Notes under the pieces: generated by a model
The model's input: only the letters and a program-made list of their open reading frames with translations
Told to the model about the DNA's origin: nothing
Databases searched by the model: none
Shown here: positions 62,032 through 64,000 of the stretch, piece by piece
Numbering within the stretch: the first letter of the stretch is position 1
Layout: the number at the start of each line of letters is the position of its first letter
Assembly: GCA_045125245.1 (NCBI GenBank)
Contig: JBGVNF010000074.1
Span: 47,440-111,439, forward strand
Direction: 5' to 3'
Length of the DNA: 64,000 nt
DNA from: SVEL01 sp045125245
Lineage (GTDB): Bacteria; Bacillota; Clostridia; Lachnospirales; Lachnospiraceae
Made by a program: the position numbers and the translations under genes

Positions 62032-62084
62032 CTTTTTCTCCTTATAATTATGTAATAAAATGAGCCGCCAAGCAGCCCATTTAA

Positions 62085-62843
62085 TTACTCATTTCCATAC
62101 ATTTCCAATAATTCATCTGTATATACATTTACATCCTTATATACAATCAATGGTTTCTCTATCTTAACCATAGATTTTCCACCCTTCAAGGCTTCGATAA
62201 GAACCATATTAGCTTCCTTATCCTCATAAGGATGAACAAATCTAATTCTCTTAGGCTCAAGCTTATAATTCTTCATAGCCTGTATAATCTCCACCAGCCT
62301 ATGTGGCCTGTGAACCATGTACAATCGTCCATTTTGCTTAAGCACACCTGAGGCCTCTCTCACCACATCCTCCAAAGTACACAATACCTCGTGTCTGGCG
62401 ATAGCCTTTGGCATATCTGGATTCTTAATTCCATGAAGGTCATTCATATAAGGGGGATTAACTGTAACTACGTTAAAAATATTTTTTCCAAATATCTTTG
62501 TAGCTTCCTTAATATCACCCTCCACGATATCAATCTTCTCGGTTAAATTATTAAGGGCAACACTTCTTCCAGCCATTTCGGCACTCTCTGACTGAATCTC
62601 TAGACCAGTAAAATGCTTTCCCTCCGTTTTAGCTTCAAGAAGAATAGGAATTATACCTGTACCTGTTCCCATATCGAGAACATTTTCACCTTCTTTGACA
62701 ACTGCAAAGCTACTTAGAAGAACAGCATCCATACCAAAGCAAAACTTCTCTGTATTCTGAATTATCTTATAACCCTTTCTCTGCAAATCATCTATTCGCT
62801 CGAAAGGCTGCAAATTAGTCATCAAACTTTGACTTTCCTTCAT
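62085..62843 (-). CDS. TrmN6/YfiC-type tRNA1(Val) adenine-N6 methyltransferase
   Basis: 252 residues. SAM motif MGTGTGIIPILLE, and the adenine-methyltransferase motif NPPYMND. Related to TrmN6 (A37 of tRNA-Val); the exact target is inferred. The start could be ATG 62843 (after GGAGAG) or ATG 62822, which overlaps the ricT stop; I keep the longer one. The overlap shows coupling with ricT. Confidence 0.86.
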   Translation of the reverse strand: MKESQSLMTNLQPFERIDDLQRKGYKIIQNTEKFCFGMDAVLLSSFAVVKEGENVLDMGTGTGIIPILLEAKTEGKHFTGLEIQSESAEMAGRSVALNNLTEKIDIVEGDIKEATKIFGKNIFNVVTVNPPYMNDLHGIKNPDMPKAIARHEVLCTLEDVVREASGVLKQNGRLYMVHRPHRLVEIIQAMKNYKLEPKRIRFVHPYEDKEANMVLIEALKGGKSMVKIEKPLIVYKDVNVYTDELLEMYGNE

Positions 62844-63720
62844 GTCTCTCCAACGCCTCTAAAGCCTTAAGCTCTTCATCATTTACATTAAACTTCTCGC
62901 GCTTCTTCTTTGGCTTAAACTTAAGCTCATCTACCTTGTATTCTCTGATTTCCTTCTCATCGCCTACTTCTACGATAAGCTTTACTCTCTGACGAAGAAC
63001 ACTTACGCTCTGAACCTCACCTCTGCAACCATCGATAGTATTTACATAATCACCTACATCTGGAAGTCTTGAGTTAAGATACTCATATGTTTCCTCTTCA
63101 TTCTTAAGACAACACATAAGTCTTCCGCACACACCTGAAATCTTTATAGGATTAAGTGAAAGATTCTGATCCTTTGCCATCTTAATAGACACTGGTGCAA
63201 ACTCTGAAAGATATGTGCTACAGCAAAGCGGTCTACCACATATACTGATACCTCCGATTACCTTAGTCTCATCTCTTACACCAATCTGTCTAAGCTCTAT
63301 TCTAATCTTAAATACAGCCGCCAAATCCTTTACAAGCTCTCTAAAGTCAATTCTTCCATCAGCTGTAAAGTAAAACAATACCTTATTATTATCAAAAGTA
63401 TACTCTGTATCAATAAGCTTCATATCAAGACCATGCTTAGCAATTTTTTCTAAACAAATCTCATAAGCCTTCTTCTCCTTTAATCTATTGTCAGCATCTA
63501 CCTTGTCGTCCTCAGGTGTCGCTACTCTTATAACAGGCTTAAGCGGCTGAACCACCTTATCGTCCTCAACCTCTCTAACGCCTAATACCACATTACCGTA
63601 CTCTACACCTCTGGCAGTTTCTACGATAACATGCTCACCAGCCTCGATATTAAGTCCAGCTGGGTCAAAATAATATATCTTTCCAGTACGTCTAAAACGT
63701 ACACCTATAACCTTTACCAT
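62815..63720 (-). CDS. ricT: PSP1-domain protein RicT (YaaT-like)
   Basis: 301 residues. PSP1 domain with GGISICGRPLCCSTYLSEFAP and CGRLMCCLKNEEETYEYL; the cysteines match the Fe-S cluster ligands of B. subtilis RicT. In B. subtilis the RicAFT complex aids RNase Y-dependent mRNA processing and sporulation control. Its usual upstream neighbour, holB, is not in the window; a palindromic repeat lies there instead. Confidence 0.93.
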   Translation of the reverse strand: MVKVIGVRFRRTGKIYYFDPAGLNIEAGEHVIVETARGVEYGNVVLGVREVEDDKVVQPLKPVIRVATPEDDKVDADNRLKEKKAYEICLEKIAKHGLDMKLIDTEYTFDNNKVLFYFTADGRIDFRELVKDLAAVFKIRIELRQIGVRDETKVIGGISICGRPLCCSTYLSEFAPVSIKMAKDQNLSLNPIKISGVCGRLMCCLKNEEETYEYLNSRLPDVGDYVNTIDGCRGEVQSVSVLRQRVKLIVEVGDEKEIREYKVDELKFKPKKKREKFNVNDEELKALEALERHEGKSKFDD

Positions 63721-63811
63721 AATAGCTCCTTATATATAAATAAATTTAAACGCTTTTACACCTTTTACATAATAACACAAGTATCGCTTACATTTCCACT
63801 ATTATTTTATT

Positions 63812-64000
63812 AAACTTCAATTCGCAAAGTACGTACATAATTCTCATTATCGGAACAACATAAACGTTATGAGACGATTTTCTGCCACTAACTTATATGA
63901 CTGCGTACGAAGTATCCATCTATTTTTCACCGCCTCTCGAGGGTTCCGATGATTTGCTTATATGCCCCACTTGATACTAAGGCTGTGTGTATTTCCGTTA
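63812..64000. repeat. Giant palindromic element copy 2, cut by window end
   Basis: Matches 39411-39568 and, in reverse complement, 41456-41613, continuing past the IS110 insertion point with ATGCCCCACTTGATAC (63963-63978) and TAAGGCTGTGTGTATT. It is the uninterrupted version of the insertion site. The inner arm and core should continue beyond the window. Confidence 0.85.

Overview
The window is a low-GC chromosomal segment of a Gram-positive anaerobe, most likely a member of the Lachnospiraceae (Clostridia). Pointers to this are a Firmicutes-type fatty-acid operon with a fused AccD-AccA, a FabT-type regulator, T-box leaders in front of leuS and metG, a large-type SRP RNA beside tadA, a DUF6128-like protein and SleB/CwlO-like surface proteins. 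I see no phage, plasmid or CRISPR region. The only clear mobile element is one IS110-family element, which sits inside a giant palindromic repeat.

Layout. 0-7 kb: a NatA/NatB-like ABC exporter, a SanA/YdcF-like protein, a ComEC-type metallo-beta-lactamase and a GH5 lipoprotein, with a ~320-bp giant hairpin before GH5. 7.3-15.9 kb: fatty-acid synthesis operon acpP-fabD-fabG-fabF-accB-fabZ-accC-accDA-fabK from a strong promoter carrying FabT-like palindromes; its probable regulator fabT is at 60.6 kb. 16-19.4 kb: small membrane proteins, a type I toxin-antitoxin locus, a PAP2 phosphatase and an XRE regulator. 19.4-25.8 kb: vitamin B12 uptake locus made of a cobalamin riboswitch, two secreted DUF4430 proteins (one built like human intrinsic factor/transcobalamin), and a complete ECF transporter. 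25.8-28.2 kb: Phe/Tyr-rich leader peptide and attenuator, DAHP synthase and prephenate dehydrogenase. 28.3-35 kb: orphan response regulator, HflX, SleB-like hydrolase, T-box-leuS, and a FliD-like protein. 35-46 kb: two paralogous ~1,120-residue GGDEF proteins bracketing a disordered basic protein, the IS110 element and pfkA. 46-63.7 kb, mostly minus strand: SRP RNA, tadA, GNAT, HD protein, DUF6128-like protein, rsmA, tatD, metG with T-box, DHH phosphoesterase, PD-(D/E)XK protein, a large orphan surface protein; a DUF885 lipoprotein (plus strand); fabT, rsmI, a tRNA methyltransferase and ricT. The window ends inside a second copy of the giant palindrome.

Most unusual content: (1) the B12 locus, where an intrinsic-factor-like two-domain clamp tethered by a transmembrane hairpin is encoded with an ECF transporter under B12 control; (2) an IS110 bridge RNA whose target and donor guides can be read directly and match the junctions of the element; (3) two kinds of giant imperfect palindrome (~320 and ~630 bp); (4) an aromatic-amino-acid leader-peptide attenuator; (5) an undescribed-looking type I toxin-antitoxin locus. 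All functions are inferred from sequence reading alone; no database search was run.
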